Assembly (NCBI RefSeq): GCF_004664715.2 | Contig: NC_051071.1 | Span: forward strand, 34,622,030 to 34,686,029 | Direction of reading: 5' to 3' | Length of the DNA: 64,000 nt | Origin: Peromyscus leucopus | Lineage: Eukaryota; Chordata; Mammalia; Rodentia; Cricetidae | In this document: piece by piece, positions 12,195-23,133 of the stretch | Position numbering within the stretch: position 1 is the first letter of the stretch | Layout: each line of letters begins with the position of its first letter | Notes under the pieces: model-generated | Databases searched by the model: none | Told to the model about the DNA's origin: nothing | What the model saw: the letters and a program-made list of their open reading frames with translations, nothing else | Translations under genes and position numbers: made by a program

Positions 12195-12523
12195 CCTCCT
12201 CCCCAAGGGAGCTGAGTCTTTTGCCTGCACTTGAGACCCTTTTTCTCCTACTGGGTTGCCTTATCCAGCCTTGATATGAGAGTTTGTGCCTAGTCTTATT
12301 GTAACTTGTTATGCCTTGTTTCGTTTATGTCCCTAGGAGGCTTGCTCTTTTTTTTTTCTTTCTATCTTTTCTTTCCTTTTTTTTTTGAAGGGAAACAGGG
12401 GAGAAGTGGATCTGAGGGAGAGGGGAGGTAGGGGGAGGGACCGGGAGGCATGGAGGGAGGGAAAACTGCAGTTGAGATGTAATATATGAGAGAAGAATAA
12501 AAAGTAAAAAAAATTTAAAAAAA
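12195..12523 (+). mobile_element. L1 3' UTR, 5'-truncated
   Basis: Classic murid L1 3' end: 'gagctgagtcttttgcctgc', 'ctactgggttgccttatcca', 'cttgatatgagagtttgtgc', then a purine-rich block (12390-12470), 'gagatgtaatatatgagaga' and an A-rich tail. It begins exactly where the LTR to its left stops being recognisable. Confidence 0.85.
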
Positions 12524-12533
12524 GTTGGCAAGA

Positions 12534-12756
12534 GTTGCTGGAGATGGCTCAGTGGTTAAGGGCATTGGCTCTTCTTCCAGGGGACTCAGGTTCAATTTCT
12601 AGCATCTGCCTGGCAGCTCATAACTATCTATAACTCTAATCCAGGGGTACTGAAACCTTCTTTGGCCTTCTAAAGCACCAGGTGTACACATGGCACCCAC
12701 ACTTACACTTGGGCAAAACACTCATACATATACAACTAATAAAATAATTTTTTAAA
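12534..12756 (+). mobile_element. B2 SINE
   Basis: Sense B2: 'gctggagatggctcagtggt' (A-box side), 'ggactcaggttcaatttcta' (B-box side), 'gtgtacacatggcacccaca', then 'aataaaataa' and an A-tail. B2 is tRNA-derived and moved by L1 machinery. A degenerate duplication 'agttggcaag' / 'agattgacaag' flanks it. Confidence 0.85.
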
Positions 12757-13087
12757 AAGAGATTGACAAGGTATCCAGGTAGAGATGTCTAAAATCCCAA
12801 ACTGCATGTGATAAATTTGAATATGAGCCTAGAAAAAGCTATCAGCAATTGCAAAGACTTACAGATCACTCATGAAGAAAAAAAAAGTCAATGCCATAAA
12901 GAGGACAAGAGGAGCAGATACAGAGAGGAAGAAATGAGGGACAGAGTCAGATTTGTCTGGAGGAATGCATACATTTAGGGATGAGTATGTATTAGATAAT
13001 GACTAGCTGCAGAGGAAGGAAAAGAGTCACAGTGATGTAGGTCTCAGGAAACAGGTAATGTAAGGTTTCAGTAGTAAATGTCTTAGG
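12757..13087. other. Unassigned sequence
   Basis: Purine-rich, with no recognised feature. Confidence 0.35.
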
Positions 13088-13092
13088 AAGAC

Positions 13093-13620
13093 TGGTGGTT
13101 TGAATAAAAATGGCTCCCATAGGTTCATAGTAAGTGGCATTATTAGGAGGTGTGACCTTGTTGGATTAGGTGTGGCCTTGTTGCTAGAGCACAGGCTTTG
13201 AAGTCTCAAATGCTCAAGCCAGGTATAGTGTGACATTTACTTCCTGCTGCCTGTGCATCCAGATGTAGAACTCTCAGCTATCTCTCCAGCATGTCTGCCT
13301 GCATGCCACCATGCTTCCTGCCATGAAGATAATGGACTAACCTTCTGAACTGCAAGTCAACATCAGTTAAATGTTTTGCTTTATAAAGAGTGTAGAGCTT
13401 GCCTTTAATCCCAGCACTTGGGAGGCAGAAGCAGGTGGATCTCTGTGAGTTCAAGGCCAGCCTGGTCTACAGATTGAGTTCTAGGACACCAAGGGCTGTT
13501 ACACAGAGAAACTCTGTCTGGAAAACAAAACAAAACAAAACAAAACAAAAAACAAACCAAAACAAAAAGTTTGCTATGATTATAGTGTCTCTTCACAGCA
13601 ATAAAACCCCAACCAAGACA
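13093..13620 (+). mobile_element. ORR1-type MaLR LTR with nested B1, 5-bp TSD
   Basis: ORR1 LTR starting 'tggtggtttgaataaaaatg' and ending 'caaccaagaca', flanked by an exact 5-bp duplication AAGAC at 13088-13092 and 13621-13625. Five base pairs is the expected MaLR target duplication. The element is interrupted near its 3' end at ~13390-13566 by a B1. The tail 'gtttgctatgattatagtgt' resumes afterwards and lines up with the uninterrupted copy at 685-740. Confidence 0.9.
13391..13566 (+). mobile_element. B1 SINE inserted into the ORR1 LTR
   Basis: 'cctttaatcccagcacttgg', 'gtggatctctgtgagttcaa', 'ggccagcctggtctacaga', 'acacagagaaactctgtctg', then an AAAAC-rich tail. The first ~10 bases of B1 are missing or diverged. 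The insertion point in the LTR matches its 'tttataagagttgc' region. Confidence 0.9.
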
Positions 13621-13730
13621 AAGACTGGTAAGGATACAGGTTGAGAGAAATTCAGCTTCTCTTTAATAAAGTAGATAGATGGTCCTTCAAGAGAGCTCAG
13701 CTGGGAAAATTAATCCTAATTATTCTTATA

Positions 13731-13929
13731 AGATTTCAAGTCTGGCTGGGCATTGGTGGCGCATGCCTTTAATCCCAGCACACTGGAGTCAGAGCCAGGT
13801 GGATCTCTGGGAGTTCGAGGCCAGCCTGGGCTACCAAGTGAGTTCCAGGAAAGGCGCAAAGCTACACAGAGAAACCCTGTCTCGAAAAACCAAAAAAAAA
13901 AAAAAAAAAAAAAAAAGATTTTAAATCTG
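13731..13929 (+). mobile_element. B1 SINE (cricetid type) with 14-bp TSD
   Basis: Full-length B1 at ~13745-13915: 'ttggtggcgcatgccttta', 'gggagttcgaggccagcctg', 'ccaggaaaggcgcaaagc', 'gagaaaccctgtctcgaaa', then a 23-base A run. It is flanked by 14-bp direct repeats 'agatttcaagtctg' and 'agattttaaatctg' (two C/T or G/A differences), the length L1-mediated retrotransposition leaves. Confidence 0.95.
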
Positions 13930-14139
13930 AAATAAGAATAGGAAATGTTAACAATGACAAGGTAAGTCATACATGGCGATCATTGAATGAAGAGACATGG
14001 GTAGAGAAAATGTAGTTGATTTTGAGAAATTGAAAAAGTCATAGTTCAAGAAAGTGATTGGATTGTACAAAGAATTTTTTAAATAAAAGAAGGTATATAT
14101 TAGAGATGGAGAGACTGAATATATGTTGTCAAAGCTCTG
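13930..14139. other. Unassigned sequence
   Basis: No feature seen. Confidence 0.35.
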
Positions 14140-14460
14140 TATCCTTTATGTCTTCACTTAGACACCATTCTCTTATGATTTGGTTTAGCTGCCATCTTCT
14201 TCAGATAGACTCTTCTACCATCTCTAGCACACTTTTATCCCTTTGTGTGTGCTCCTATAGGAACCTGAACATAAAACTTTACAGGAGGATAATGGTATTT
14301 TTGATTTACTTTTATATTTCTAGCACTAAGTGTGCCTGAAATATATAGACAGGTATATAGCAAGCAGTTAATTTAATAAAAAAAACCCACTAACTTTGTT
14401 TAAGCATCTGTCTTTTATGAAGTTGGCACTCAACAAATACTGATTGGTCTTTAGAAAAAG
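14140..14460 (+). mobile_element. Possible L2 LINE remnant
   Basis: Weak L2 3' end pattern: 'tcttcacttagacacc', a 'ctagcactaagtgtgcctga' echo of the L2 'tagcacagtgcctgg' motif, and 'gcactcaacaaatactgatt'. Diverged, so low confidence. Confidence 0.35.
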
Positions 14461-14561
14461 CAGACAGGCAAGCATCTAAACAAAAATGTTTATCAAGCTT
14501 TTAAAGATGTTCAGTGTGGACATGTGGGACTGAAGAGCAGGAAACGGAGTGATAAATGAAA

Positions 14562-14655
14562 GGAGAGAGAGAGAGACAGAGAGACATAAAGAGACAAAGA
14601 GAGACAGAGAGATACACAGAGAGTGACAGACAGATAGAGACACAGAGAGAGAGAA
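14562..14655. repeat. Imperfect (GA)n purine tract
   Basis: AGAGAGACAGAGAGACA-type imperfect repeat over ~95 bp. The antisense frames across it give Ser/Leu/Cys-rich peptides that are artefacts of the repeat. Confidence 0.9.
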
Positions 14656-14847
14656 TCTTGAACTTGATATTATGTTTAAAATTAAAATGAAGGATAATAA
14701 CCACAAAGTATGAGAGAACAAGGCCTCTTTGCTTCATTTTTACCTCTTGGTTATAAAACATGTATGCTGATTCTCTTTCTTATCGGATGGTGAAAATCTG
14801 CGCTAACACATAAAAACTACTTTGAAACTCGTTACATATTATGTTAG

Positions 14848-15170
14848 TTAGGATTTTATCTCTGCAACAAAAGATCTGACAGAAGCAACTTAAACAGAGG
14901 AAAGATCTATTTTGGCTCATGGGTTTAGAGGTTTCAGCCCATCATCTCTTAGCTCAGTCTGTCCAGGCCTGTTGTAAGGCAGGCATCTGGCTTGCCACAT
15001 GCTAGCCAGAAAGCAAAGACAAGGAGCAGGGAAGGGGCTAGGGGTAAAAATACACCCTTTTATTACCCCCATGCAATCAAATTGTCAATCCAGGAGCAAT
15101 TGCATCCTCTAATCTTGTCTTCATTATTCATTCCTTTCTTAAATGCAAAAAAACCATCCTTTTGGCCCCC
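14848..15170 (-). mobile_element. MaLR (MT-like) LTR, antisense
   Basis: Antisense MaLR pattern: 'tgttagttaggattttatct' at the 3' end of the element, 'gacagaagcaacttaa', 'agatctattttggctcatgg', 'ggtttcagcccatcat'. The rest is diverged. It is cut on the right by the L1 3' end at ~15171. Confidence 0.6.
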
Positions 15171-15525
15171 AACTGGATCAGGCCCTCTGAATAGGTGAGA
15201 CAGTTGATTGGCTTGATCTGTTTGGGAGGCATCTAGGCAGTGGTACCAGGTCCTGGGTTCGTTGCATGAGTTAGCTGTTTGAAACCTGGGACTTATGCAG
15301 GGACGCTTGGCTCAGTCTGGGAGGAGGGGACTGGACCTGCCTAGACTGAGTCTATCAGGTCGATCCCAGTCCTCGGGGGAGACCTTGATCTGGAGGAGGT
15401 GGGAATAGGGGGTGAGCTGGGGGGAAGGGGAGGGGGGCAGGAAGGGAGAGAACAAGGGAATCTGTGGCTATTATGTAGAACTGAATAGTATTGTAAAATA
15501 AATAAAAAAATTAAAAAAATCCTTT
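15171..15525 (+). mobile_element. L1 3' UTR, 5'-truncated
   Basis: Murid L1 3' UTR: 'gacagttgattggcttgatc', 'catgagttagctgtttgaaa', 'gggacgcttggctcagtctg', a G-rich block (15395-15455), 'ttatgtagaactgaatagta', then 'aataaataaaaaaatt'. The G-rich block is a polypurine segment typical of L1 3' ends and could form G-quadruplexes. Confidence 0.85.
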
Positions 15526-16094
15526 TAATCTAAGAACATGTAATTATTATCTAAACTCCAGTACCCCTGAGTGTTTTTATATTTTTACCCTCATACAGTT
15601 TGTGAATATTGTATATGAATTAATGCATTATCATATGGCATGAGGCTTATATAGTTTCTTTTTGTACTTTAGGGTTTTAGCCATTACACTGGAGTTAACA
15701 TTATTTATCTATCACCATTACAATATTCCAGTATCTGCATTTGACTTCATAGTTACCTTTTCCAGGTAAAACTCTGTCCTTTTATGACTGGGTCTGCTGC
15801 TGAATCTCTCTATTAATTTTTAATTCTTTCCTGGTATGCTTTAGGTTTTGGATTTATGGTTCTTTAAAATAGTTCTTATCAAACTTTTTGTCCATATATT
15901 ATTTTCCTTAGGTGTTTATCTGTGTCTTCTTGCGCCTCACTGGGTTTATATAAATTGGTTATTTGAAATTATTTTCTTAGGTATCAATTATCTACCTTTC
16001 CCTGGGGTGGATTTACTTTCTTTCATGGTGTCATGTGCCCCTGAGTCTTTGCTATCTGTTCTATCTTGTGTTGGTGTTTGTGTTTTTGAAGGAA
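15526..16094. other. Unassigned sequence
   Basis: AT-rich. An open frame on + from 15848 runs into the (CA)n tract and gains a His-Thr tail from it. It is not a gene. Confidence 0.35.
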
Positions 16095-16100
16095 TACACA

Positions 16101-16142
<42 letters not shown>
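16095..16142. repeat. (CA)n microsatellite
   Basis: About 22 CA units with one TA interruption. Confidence 0.95.
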
Positions 16143-16144
<2 letters not shown>

Positions 16145-16816
16145 AATTTACTGACTGGCTTCTGCAAACAAAACCCCTTCTTTACTCACCTTTCCAACCT
16201 GAACCTTGAAGTAACCATGAAATTACTTTTATAACTATGAAATCATTATTCGTGTTTAGGGATATGAATAGAGCCCTCCTCCTCAACTATTTTGCTCACA
16301 AAATACATTTAAAAAATAGATTAAATTATAGTTAGCATCCATATAATTTGTGTTCTACTTGTAATGACCCAAGATGGCACTTATTCTTGGCAAAGCTGTT
16401 ATTCCTTTACAAGGTTCCTGTTTCATGTTGTTGAGATGAGGCTGTGCCTTACTCTGGGTGACTCCCTTTTACAAAAAGCATTTGACTCCATCCTGACTAG
16501 AAACACATGGGCTTAATGACCCTGTACCTTGTTGTTAATGTAGACACCACCACCTACCTCTCCAGCACCCTCATGAGACACAAACTAGTAAATACCATAT
16601 TTCTAAAAGTAAGGACATGCCACTCTATACTTTATCAGAGTAAATTGGAATCATATGAGCACATGGGTATATTAAAATAATATCAGGAAAACCAGGCCCA
16701 AGAACGTAGGAAACACACCTGCCTGAGGAAAGTATGCAGCACCCTCCCCTGGATCCCATAAAGAGGACACCTAACATCACAATGATGGTGGTTCTACTGA
16801 TATCTGACCAACTGGG

Positions 16817-16818
<2 letters not shown>
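16143..16818. other. Unassigned sequence
   Basis: No gene or repeat recognised. Confidence 0.35.

Positions 16819-16858
<40 letters not shown>
16819..16858. repeat. (GT)n microsatellite
   Basis: About 20 pure GT units. Overlapping open frames start inside it with Cys-Val tracts and are artefacts. Confidence 0.95.
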
Positions 16859-16860
<2 letters not shown>

Positions 16861-17493
16861 GGTTTGGCAGGCAAATAAATCCCCAATGTCCCAGATGCCT
16901 CAGCTTGGCTCAGTCCTCACTGCCAACGTGGCCTGTCTGCTCCTTTGTCCTTCTGGACTTGGTTTTGCAGTTCACCCTTATGGCCTCTGTAGCGCTGCAC
17001 TTCCCTCCTCTGACAGTTGGGCTCCAACCCCGAGGATCAGCTCAGCTCTGACTCTTGCTAGACTCTGCAGTGGGTTCAACAAGGCTCCTTTTTCTAACTC
17101 CTGCAGAGATTCTGTTTGCATCTCTACCAGCCTTTTGCCTCCAGATGGGCTTTTTCGAACACATTCAACTAGATTATTGCTTCTTTAAATCCTTTTGTAG
17201 CCATTCTGTAAGTCATGTGCATACTACCATAAAGTTCTATTTATTGTGCAATATGTAATATGTGAGTTGAGAATTAATACTAGTAATTAATATTAGAATT
17301 AAAAAAAGTGTCAGAAGTGAAAAAAAAAAACCAGAACAAATAAACAACATTCCCTAACTTTTTCAACACTAGAGGAAAAACTGGCTCTGCCAGATTTAAT
17401 TAAAATTATATAGATTTAAAAAAATGTCCTGGCTTTTGTCCTATGATCTAGTACAATGTACAAATGAGTGGTACTCATTTGTCTCCTTCCCTT
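16859..17493. other. Unassigned sequence
   Basis: A moderately GC-balanced segment (16900-17160) gives overlapping open frames of ~120 codons with no recognisable domain. No splice or polyadenylation context. Confidence 0.35.
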
Positions 17494-17620
17494 CTGCCCT
17501 CCCTCCCTCCCTCCCTCCCTCCCTCCGTTTCTTCCTTCCTTCCTTCCTTTCTTCCCATCCATCATGTATGTATGTGTGCATATGTATGTGTGCATATGTA
17601 TGTGTGCATATGTATGTATG
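17494..17620. repeat. Compound microsatellite: (CCCT)n, (TTCC)n, 14-bp TATGTATGTGTGCA units
   Basis: About eight CCCT units, then about five TTCC units, then three to four copies of a 14-bp unit TATGTATGTGTGCA (~17565-17620). It leads into a B3-like SINE remnant. Confidence 0.9.
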
Positions 17621-17775
17621 GGCACACAGGTGCCCTAGGGCACACAGGGAGAACAGAAGACAACTCGTGAGAATTGGTTCTTTCCTTCTACCAAGTAGGT
17701 CCTGGGTATCAAACTCAAATCCTCAGGTCTGATGGCCTCACCCCTGTGCCCTAAGCCATATCTCTGTCTGGACTC
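17621..17775 (-). mobile_element. B3/B2-type SINE, antisense
   Basis: 'acagaagacaactcgtgaga', 'ttctaccaagtaggtcctgg', 'atcaaactcaaatcctcagg', 'gtgccctaagccatatctct' follow the antisense B3/B2 order, with the tRNA-like head at the right. Confidence 0.75.
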
Positions 17776-17839
17776 TTAAAAAGCAAAACAAAAGCAATGA
17801 AAACAGTTCCTAAAATGCTGAAATTGATCCCCAGAAAGA

Positions 17840-17940
17840 CTCATCTACTTTGCTGAGATCAGACAGAAAGAAGGGCAGAGTTGGGTTGTGTTTGGATTTG
17901 ATCTGCTTTCTTCCAAAGCTGTGACCCTGTCTTCTCATTT
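17840..17940 (-). mobile_element. MIR SINE remnant, antisense
   Basis: 'ctgagatcagacagaaag' and 'gggcagagttgggttgtgtt' match the antisense MIR core (gtcacacagct...ggcagagccgggattcgaac). Short and diverged. Confidence 0.4.
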
Positions 17941-19149
17941 ACTCATTCAAATTATGGAGCAAAGGTTGGTAGGTGTGCGGCTGTAAGTCTGATTGCTGGC
18001 AGGTGCTAGAATGACTTAACAGGGCTGGATAGGAAAACAGGGCTGGACTGAAGTCTAAACCGTAACTTCTGTAAAACAACCTGTTCCCTTGGATGTCATA
18101 GCTCCCTTGACAGAAAAGCTTCCTAGGGCTTGTTTCTATTCCCTTAAGGGAGAACACTGAATTCTCCTGAAATAAAACAGGACTGCCACTTACGTGACCC
18201 AGTGACTGGGACTAGCTGTTTTCATTTCTGCAATTTGTCTTTCCCTTGTGTTCACTACGGTCATCTGGGTTTAATATCCCAGGCGGTGGGAAACGAAAGG
18301 CAGTGTGTATTTTTCCTTGAGCTTTTCAAATTTGAATTTCCTGCTGTGCATAGAACGCTTGCTGCTCATCTGAAATTAGAGCAGAATGGACTTGGACTGT
18401 CACCAGCCTGGCCAAGGGCTGACTTCAAGACCCGTAGAGAAAGTTCCCTGAGGGGGCAGCATGAAATGTCTCTGCAGGAGAGATTAAATGGTTTAATAAT
18501 GTCCTATTAAACCACAGCTCCACACAAGAGTGAGCCTTTCTGTAACACTTGCCACCACAAAGCTCTCATTTAAGTGATTTTTAATCTCAGATGAAGATTT
18601 TGCTATTAGAAGACAATGTGTTGCTTACAGTATCACTTCTCTGCCTTTTGGGAAGAGGGATAATACATTTTGTCTAGATTCCCCTAGAACAAGTTGCAAT
18701 GGCTGATTATGTGAGTAGAAAATAAAGAATATATTTTGTGGGTAAATAGAAATAAATAATAAAGTAAATAATAATAAAATGTAAGGGAGGTATGTGCTCC
18801 CAAATAGCCAATGTGCTATGAACTGTGATGCTTGATTGCTTTGATTCTCTGAACATAAATGAAAGAGATAGAATCATGGCAAAATGGATCAAGGAGACCA
18901 GGTCCCATCCCTATAATTATACTGCTTTCCATCCCAATGAAGAAAGTTCACCAACAAGTAAACAGTTCTTCTAGGCTATCTACAGAGAGACTCCAAGTAG
19001 ATTTTAGTTCAGTTTCAGTTCAGTGTATTTTATTTCAGAGCTGTTTGAATATTACTTATATCTCTCTCCTTTCTTAGAGGGACTAAATATCACAGATTTT
19101 TAAAATGGTCTGTTGGGTCTATCACCATTAAGTGACTTTAAAAACAAGT
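17941..19149. other. Unassigned, probably unique sequence
   Basis: No repeat recognised. A 102-codon frame on + (18202-18510) lies outside any repeat I can name. It starts MTGTSCFHFC and ends GLIMSY, shows no domain I recognise, and has no polyadenylation signal close downstream, so I do not call it a gene. Confidence 0.35.
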
Positions 19150-19425
19150 TAATTTTGGAACCATTTTTTAAATTTATAGAAAAGTGACAAAAATAGTACA
19201 TATTTCCTTTAAACTTATACCCTGGCCCTTCTGTTCTTAGCCATTTATCAGTGTATGTTGGTCACACTTAATGAACCAACATTGATGCATTATTAACTAA
19301 AGTCTACAATTCATTCAAATTTCCATAGACTTTACAAAATGCCTTTTTCCACCCACATTACATTCAGTTGTGATCTCTCCTTAGGTTTCTTGACATGAAA
19401 ACAGCTCTCACCTCAAAGCTACATG
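19150..19425 (-). mobile_element. Ancient L1 3' region, antisense
   Basis: 'gaaccattttttaaattta', 'cacacttaatgaaccaacat', 'attaactaaagtctaca', 'tacattcagttgtgatctct' reproduce in order a widespread mammalian L1M antisense pattern. Confidence 0.5.
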
Positions 19426-19430
19426 TCTTG

Positions 19431-19433
<3 letters not shown>

Positions 19434-19495
<62 letters not shown>
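19434..19495. repeat. (CT)n microsatellite
   Basis: 31 uninterrupted CT units. The reverse strand reads Arg-Glu repeats. Confidence 0.98.
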
Positions 19496-19499
<4 letters not shown>

Positions 19500-19525
19500 C
19501 CCCACACACATGAATAAGAGAGTGT

Positions 19526-19910
19526 GTCATAGTTAACTTCAGCTGTCAACTTGACACAAACCTATAGTCACCTAGCGAGAAATAACCTCAATGAAGGAAT
19601 TTACTTCATTAGATCAACCTGTGGCATATCTGTGGGGGAAATTTTCTTAATTGCTTGTTGATATTGGAGGGCTCAGCTCACTGTGGGTGGTACTATTCTT
19701 AGGCATATGGGAAAATAGGCAGGCAGGCTATGTAAGAAACATCATTTAATGTGAGACTGGAAACAAGCATCTATCTTGGTCTCTGCTTTGGTTCCTGCCC
19801 TGAGCTCCTGCCCTGGTTTCCTTTCATGACAGAAGATAACCTGTAATCACCATGGACCAGGAACACAGACCCAGATTATGCTACATATCTTGTTTCAATG
19901 TGGTAACAGT
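19526..19910 (+). mobile_element. MaLR-like rodent repeat
   Basis: 'agctgtcaacttgacacaaa', 'agtcacctagcgagaaa', 'ggcatatctgtgggggaaat', 'cactgtgggtggtactatt', 'catgacagaagataacctgt'. The same family occurs at 55731-57594. I recall it as a common rodent element with MaLR-like ends, but I cannot name the subfamily. Confidence 0.65.
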
Positions 19911-20810
19911 TTCATGAGTTTTTATCGTTAGAGAACAAAAGAAAGTCATAATGAAGAAAGTCATATATCAAGATAATTCTAAAATATATTGGTGAAAACA
20001 TCAAGTAGGTGGGTTATGCCAAGGTAGGGGAATTGCTACTATAGGTATCAGATGTTATTTGATGATCTTTCTAGTCTCTGGGTTGGTGGGAGTTAGTTGT
20101 TTGTCAAAATATTCCCAAAGGGTTTACCTGGGATTCTCAGATGGGTACTAGGTCAAACATATACAAGAATGGCTATTAAGACTGAAGACAGCCCAAGACG
20201 ATTCGCTTAGCACATGCCCCATTCTAAACTCTCTACAATCATGTTAGTTATCATCAGTCAACCAGTCTTGAAGAATCTTTATTTAACACAGCTGTGACTT
20301 TTTCTTTGCGAACTTCAGTTACCAGGTTTTTTGGCTTTGAGAATGTTTCAGCCTTCCCTTGTTTTTAATATTTTGAGTTTTGAGGAGTCTCATTAGATAT
20401 TTTGTTAAATATCCCCTCAGTTGGAATTTGATATTTAGCTTATGTTTAGGCTAAGCCTCTATCTCTGGGGAAGGCAGACCACATAGACAAAAGGGCATTT
20501 TTACTACATTATAACAGAGACATATTCTATCAATGTGACATTACTTTTGATATTAACTTTTATCACCTCATTGAGGCAATTGTTTATATTTCTTTGCTAT
20601 AAAACATCTCTTTCCACTTTTCATTCTGTAGTCTCTGAAAGAATATTAATATGTGAAAACCACACATAAGGGATTTCCCATAATACTCCACCTCCTAGGG
20701 GGGCTGTGTTTATGTAAATTATTAGGAATCATGTCTGAGAGATTTGTGTCTTTATTATTTATTCAAACAATTGTATTACTGGGGACTCATAGATAGTTCC
20801 TTTATTTATG
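19911..20810. other. Unassigned sequence
   Basis: No gene or repeat recognised. Confidence 0.35.
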
Positions 20811-20816
20811 AGTGTG

Positions 20817-21122
20817 TATTGGTGGAAGTATTAAGGCAACTCTACATAGTTAAAAGGGAGGTTTATTTTGTGGGGTAACTTACAAGTAAAGGGATAGGTT
20901 CGGGTGTCCGGGAAAGGTGTAGTACAGTCCAGTGGTGTTCTCTGGAGAACTCTGCACGGTCTATCTCCAGCATCCAGGATCCAGGAACCAAGAGAGCTGG
21001 CCCATCCGGATTTCAGGTCTTAAGGGCTCCTCTCTCGGCCCCGCCTCTTAGGCATCACAGTTACAAGGAGCCGCAGTGGGGGTAGTACTTCCAGGTCAAA
21101 GCTGGAACAGCTACCCAAGACA
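20817..21122 (-). mobile_element. Solo LTR, 305-bp TG...TA family, copy 1 (antisense), 6-bp TSD
   Basis: 306 bp flanked by the exact 6-bp duplication AGTGTG (20811-20816 and 21123-21128). Read on the minus strand it begins TGTCTTGGGTAGC and ends ACCAATA. It contains 'ggttcctggatcctggatg', 'gttctccagagaacacc' and, near its 3' end, 'cacaaaataaacctccctt', which supplies an AATAAA signal. Copies 2 and 3 at 30913 and 39138 share this structure. The 6-bp duplication points to a class II (ERVK-like) retrovirus. No viral genes are present. Confidence 0.9.
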
Positions 21123-21128
21123 AGTGTG

Positions 21129-21754
21129 TTCTAGTTTCTTTTTCCTGCTCTAAGGGAAGTTTGTAGTAGACAAAAGTTTATTGTCTGGCAGTTCTGGGAA
21201 GTCCAGTGCCAAGGTGTCAGCACCTGTCTTGTGCCTGATTGCTGTGCCCTCACATGGTGGGGAGTGGGAGAGAGAGATATAAACATTATTATTTTGTTTA
21301 TAATGGAGGTTGTAGCACTCATGTTTTATTACCTCCAGAGGTACTGCCTTTACTATTACAATGAAAAACTTCAGCCCAAGTTTTAGAGGAAGAATCATTC
21401 AAACCATACCGGGCTGTACTCACTGCTATTATATGTTACTGATCAAACTGGTTTAGCTTTGGTTATGGATAGTTCTTTCAGCTGGCTCCTGTGTCCCTTT
21501 GCCATATCCTTATTATTAGTTAAAGTTAATTAATTTAAATAGTTTCTCCCTCTTTCTGATACTGCAGCATATTCAAAGCTCATTTTTGTATATTTCTTTC
21601 CTTAGTCATAAAATTAGACATTAGTCTAAGGAAATATGTTGGAGAATGATGTTAGAACTCATGATTTGGAGTCTAGATTTTCTCATGCCACTGAGATATT
21701 ACTGTTGTAATCCTATTGTCTGACAATGCAAGGATATTTTTATGTATACACAAT
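21129..21754. other. Unassigned sequence
   Basis: No feature seen. Confidence 0.35.
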
Positions 21755-21810
21755 AACCTATATATATTATTTATATCTATCTATATCTATATCTATATAT
21801 CTATATACAC
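21755..21810. repeat. (TATC)n / TA-rich microsatellite
   Basis: Imperfect TATATC/TATC tract. Confidence 0.9.
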
Positions 21811-21929
21811 ACATTTCTATAACTGTTTGTGTGTGGATAAATCCACAATGAGTTAGATGTGTTTTGACTGATGTATCCCACTCTATTATGGAATCTTTAT
21901 TACTCTAGACTCTTCCCCTTGATTGCTCA

Positions 21930-22925
21930 GAGTGAGGTCGAGAGAAAGATGCCACCCTCCTAACCTGTCTTGACTCTGCCAACTGTGGTGGGCAAGGGAG
22001 CTGACCTTACCAGCTGCAGCACTCGGGAAAATGAACATTGCATCTCACCTGGGCAGCACAGTAGTGTTGACCTTGTTGGCGATGTGGGTGAGCCAGTCCT
22101 GATGTTTTGAGCATGGGAAAGCTGCCCCCATTATTCAGCTGTTATGTGGCATCATGGATTGGGTAGAGATGCCCCGTCTTCCCCATCAACACCCGAGGCA
22201 GGTGGGAGAGCTGGCCCTGAGTTCCTAAGAGCAGGAGAGCTGGTTCTGCCCCAATCAGGTGCAGCGCTGTGGAGAGTGGCCTGGGCAACGCATTAGAGGT
22301 GGCCCCGAAGGTGTAGATATGCAAGAACAACCCTGAAGATTGGAAAGCAGGAGAACTGGCCCTGCCCATTGCTCATTGCTGCAAAGGGTGAATTATCATC
22401 AGGGCAATGCTGGAGAGCTCCCCCTGGTGACGAAGACAGGGAAGAGCGGGTGGGCTGACAAACCCTGCAACTACCCAGGCCCAGAATCAGGGTTATGTGT
22501 TGGCCTACCCCAACATCCACCCTATCTGTCTGTGATCTGCTGGAGCACGGGATGTGGGTGGGTGGGGGAAGGTCCTGCGGACCCAAGGCTACAAGATCTC
22601 CACGAAACAGGGCAGCCAGCAACGGGATGTCTAGGAAGAGTCCCAGTGAGGGCCCAGCATCGATGGTGTAGCAGGGACCAGGGGCTTTGAACCAGACCAA
22701 TGATTCTTTGCGATGAACACCTGCTTGTAAAAATGTATGGATAAAGGGGTTTATTGTGTGACTCACCGTGTCACACTGCAGCTTCCATGACGAGATTTTC
22801 CCCTCCCCCTTTTTTCTCTTAAATTTTGTTTTGTTTACTTCGGGTTGGAGGGAGATGGGTGGAATAGGGAGGCATGATGTGAAATACAGAAAGTATAAAT
22901 AAATAGAAAGTTAAAAAAAAAAGAA
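21930..22925 (+). mobile_element. Lx-type L1 3' UTR (~1 kb)
   Basis: A GC-rich L1 3' UTR in an otherwise AT-rich window. It has repeated 'gagctggccct'-like modules (22030-22400), 'gaaccagaccaatgattctt', 'gtaaaaatgtatggataaag', 'gtgtgactcaccgtgtcaca', 'gcttccatgacgagattttc', a G-rich stretch and 'aataaatagaaagttaaaaa'. The A-tail on the right gives the sense orientation. A 157-codon antisense frame (22293-22766) and a 116-codon sense frame (22340-22690) are by-products of high GC, not genes. An antisense relative lies at 32572. Confidence 0.85.
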
Positions 22926-22931
22926 TGTTAG

Positions 22932-23133
22932 TTCAGGCTGAAGAGATGGCTGAGCAGTTAAGAGCCTTGCAGGGGACCTGACTTCAGTTCCCAACACCCA
23001 CATGTGGTGGCTCACAACCACCTGTAATTCCAGCTCGATGACCTGATGCTCTGGCCTGGATTGGCACTGTACTCACCGCACATACCTGCACATAGACCCA
23101 CAGACATACACATGATAAAAATAAAGTCTTAAA
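22932..23133 (+). mobile_element. B2 SINE
   Basis: 'gctgaagagatggctgagca', 'gacttcagttcccaacaccc', 'tgtggtggctcacaaccacc', 'cacatgataaaaataaagtc', then an A-tail. It sits at the L1 A-tail, and the short repeat AAGAATG occurs on both sides. Confidence 0.9.

Noticed and set aside
15848..16234. 128-codon frame with alternating His-Thr
   Set aside because: The His-Thr part is translated (CA)n, and the upstream part is AT-rich hydrophobic sequence without a recognisable domain.
18202..18510. 102-codon frame in unique sequence
   Set aside because: No family recognised and no gene structure. Kept only as a note within the unassigned stretch.
22293..22766. 157-codon antisense open frame, the longest in the window
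   Set aside because: It lies wholly inside the GC-rich Lx L1 3' UTR, is antisense to it, and shows no domain or coding pattern.
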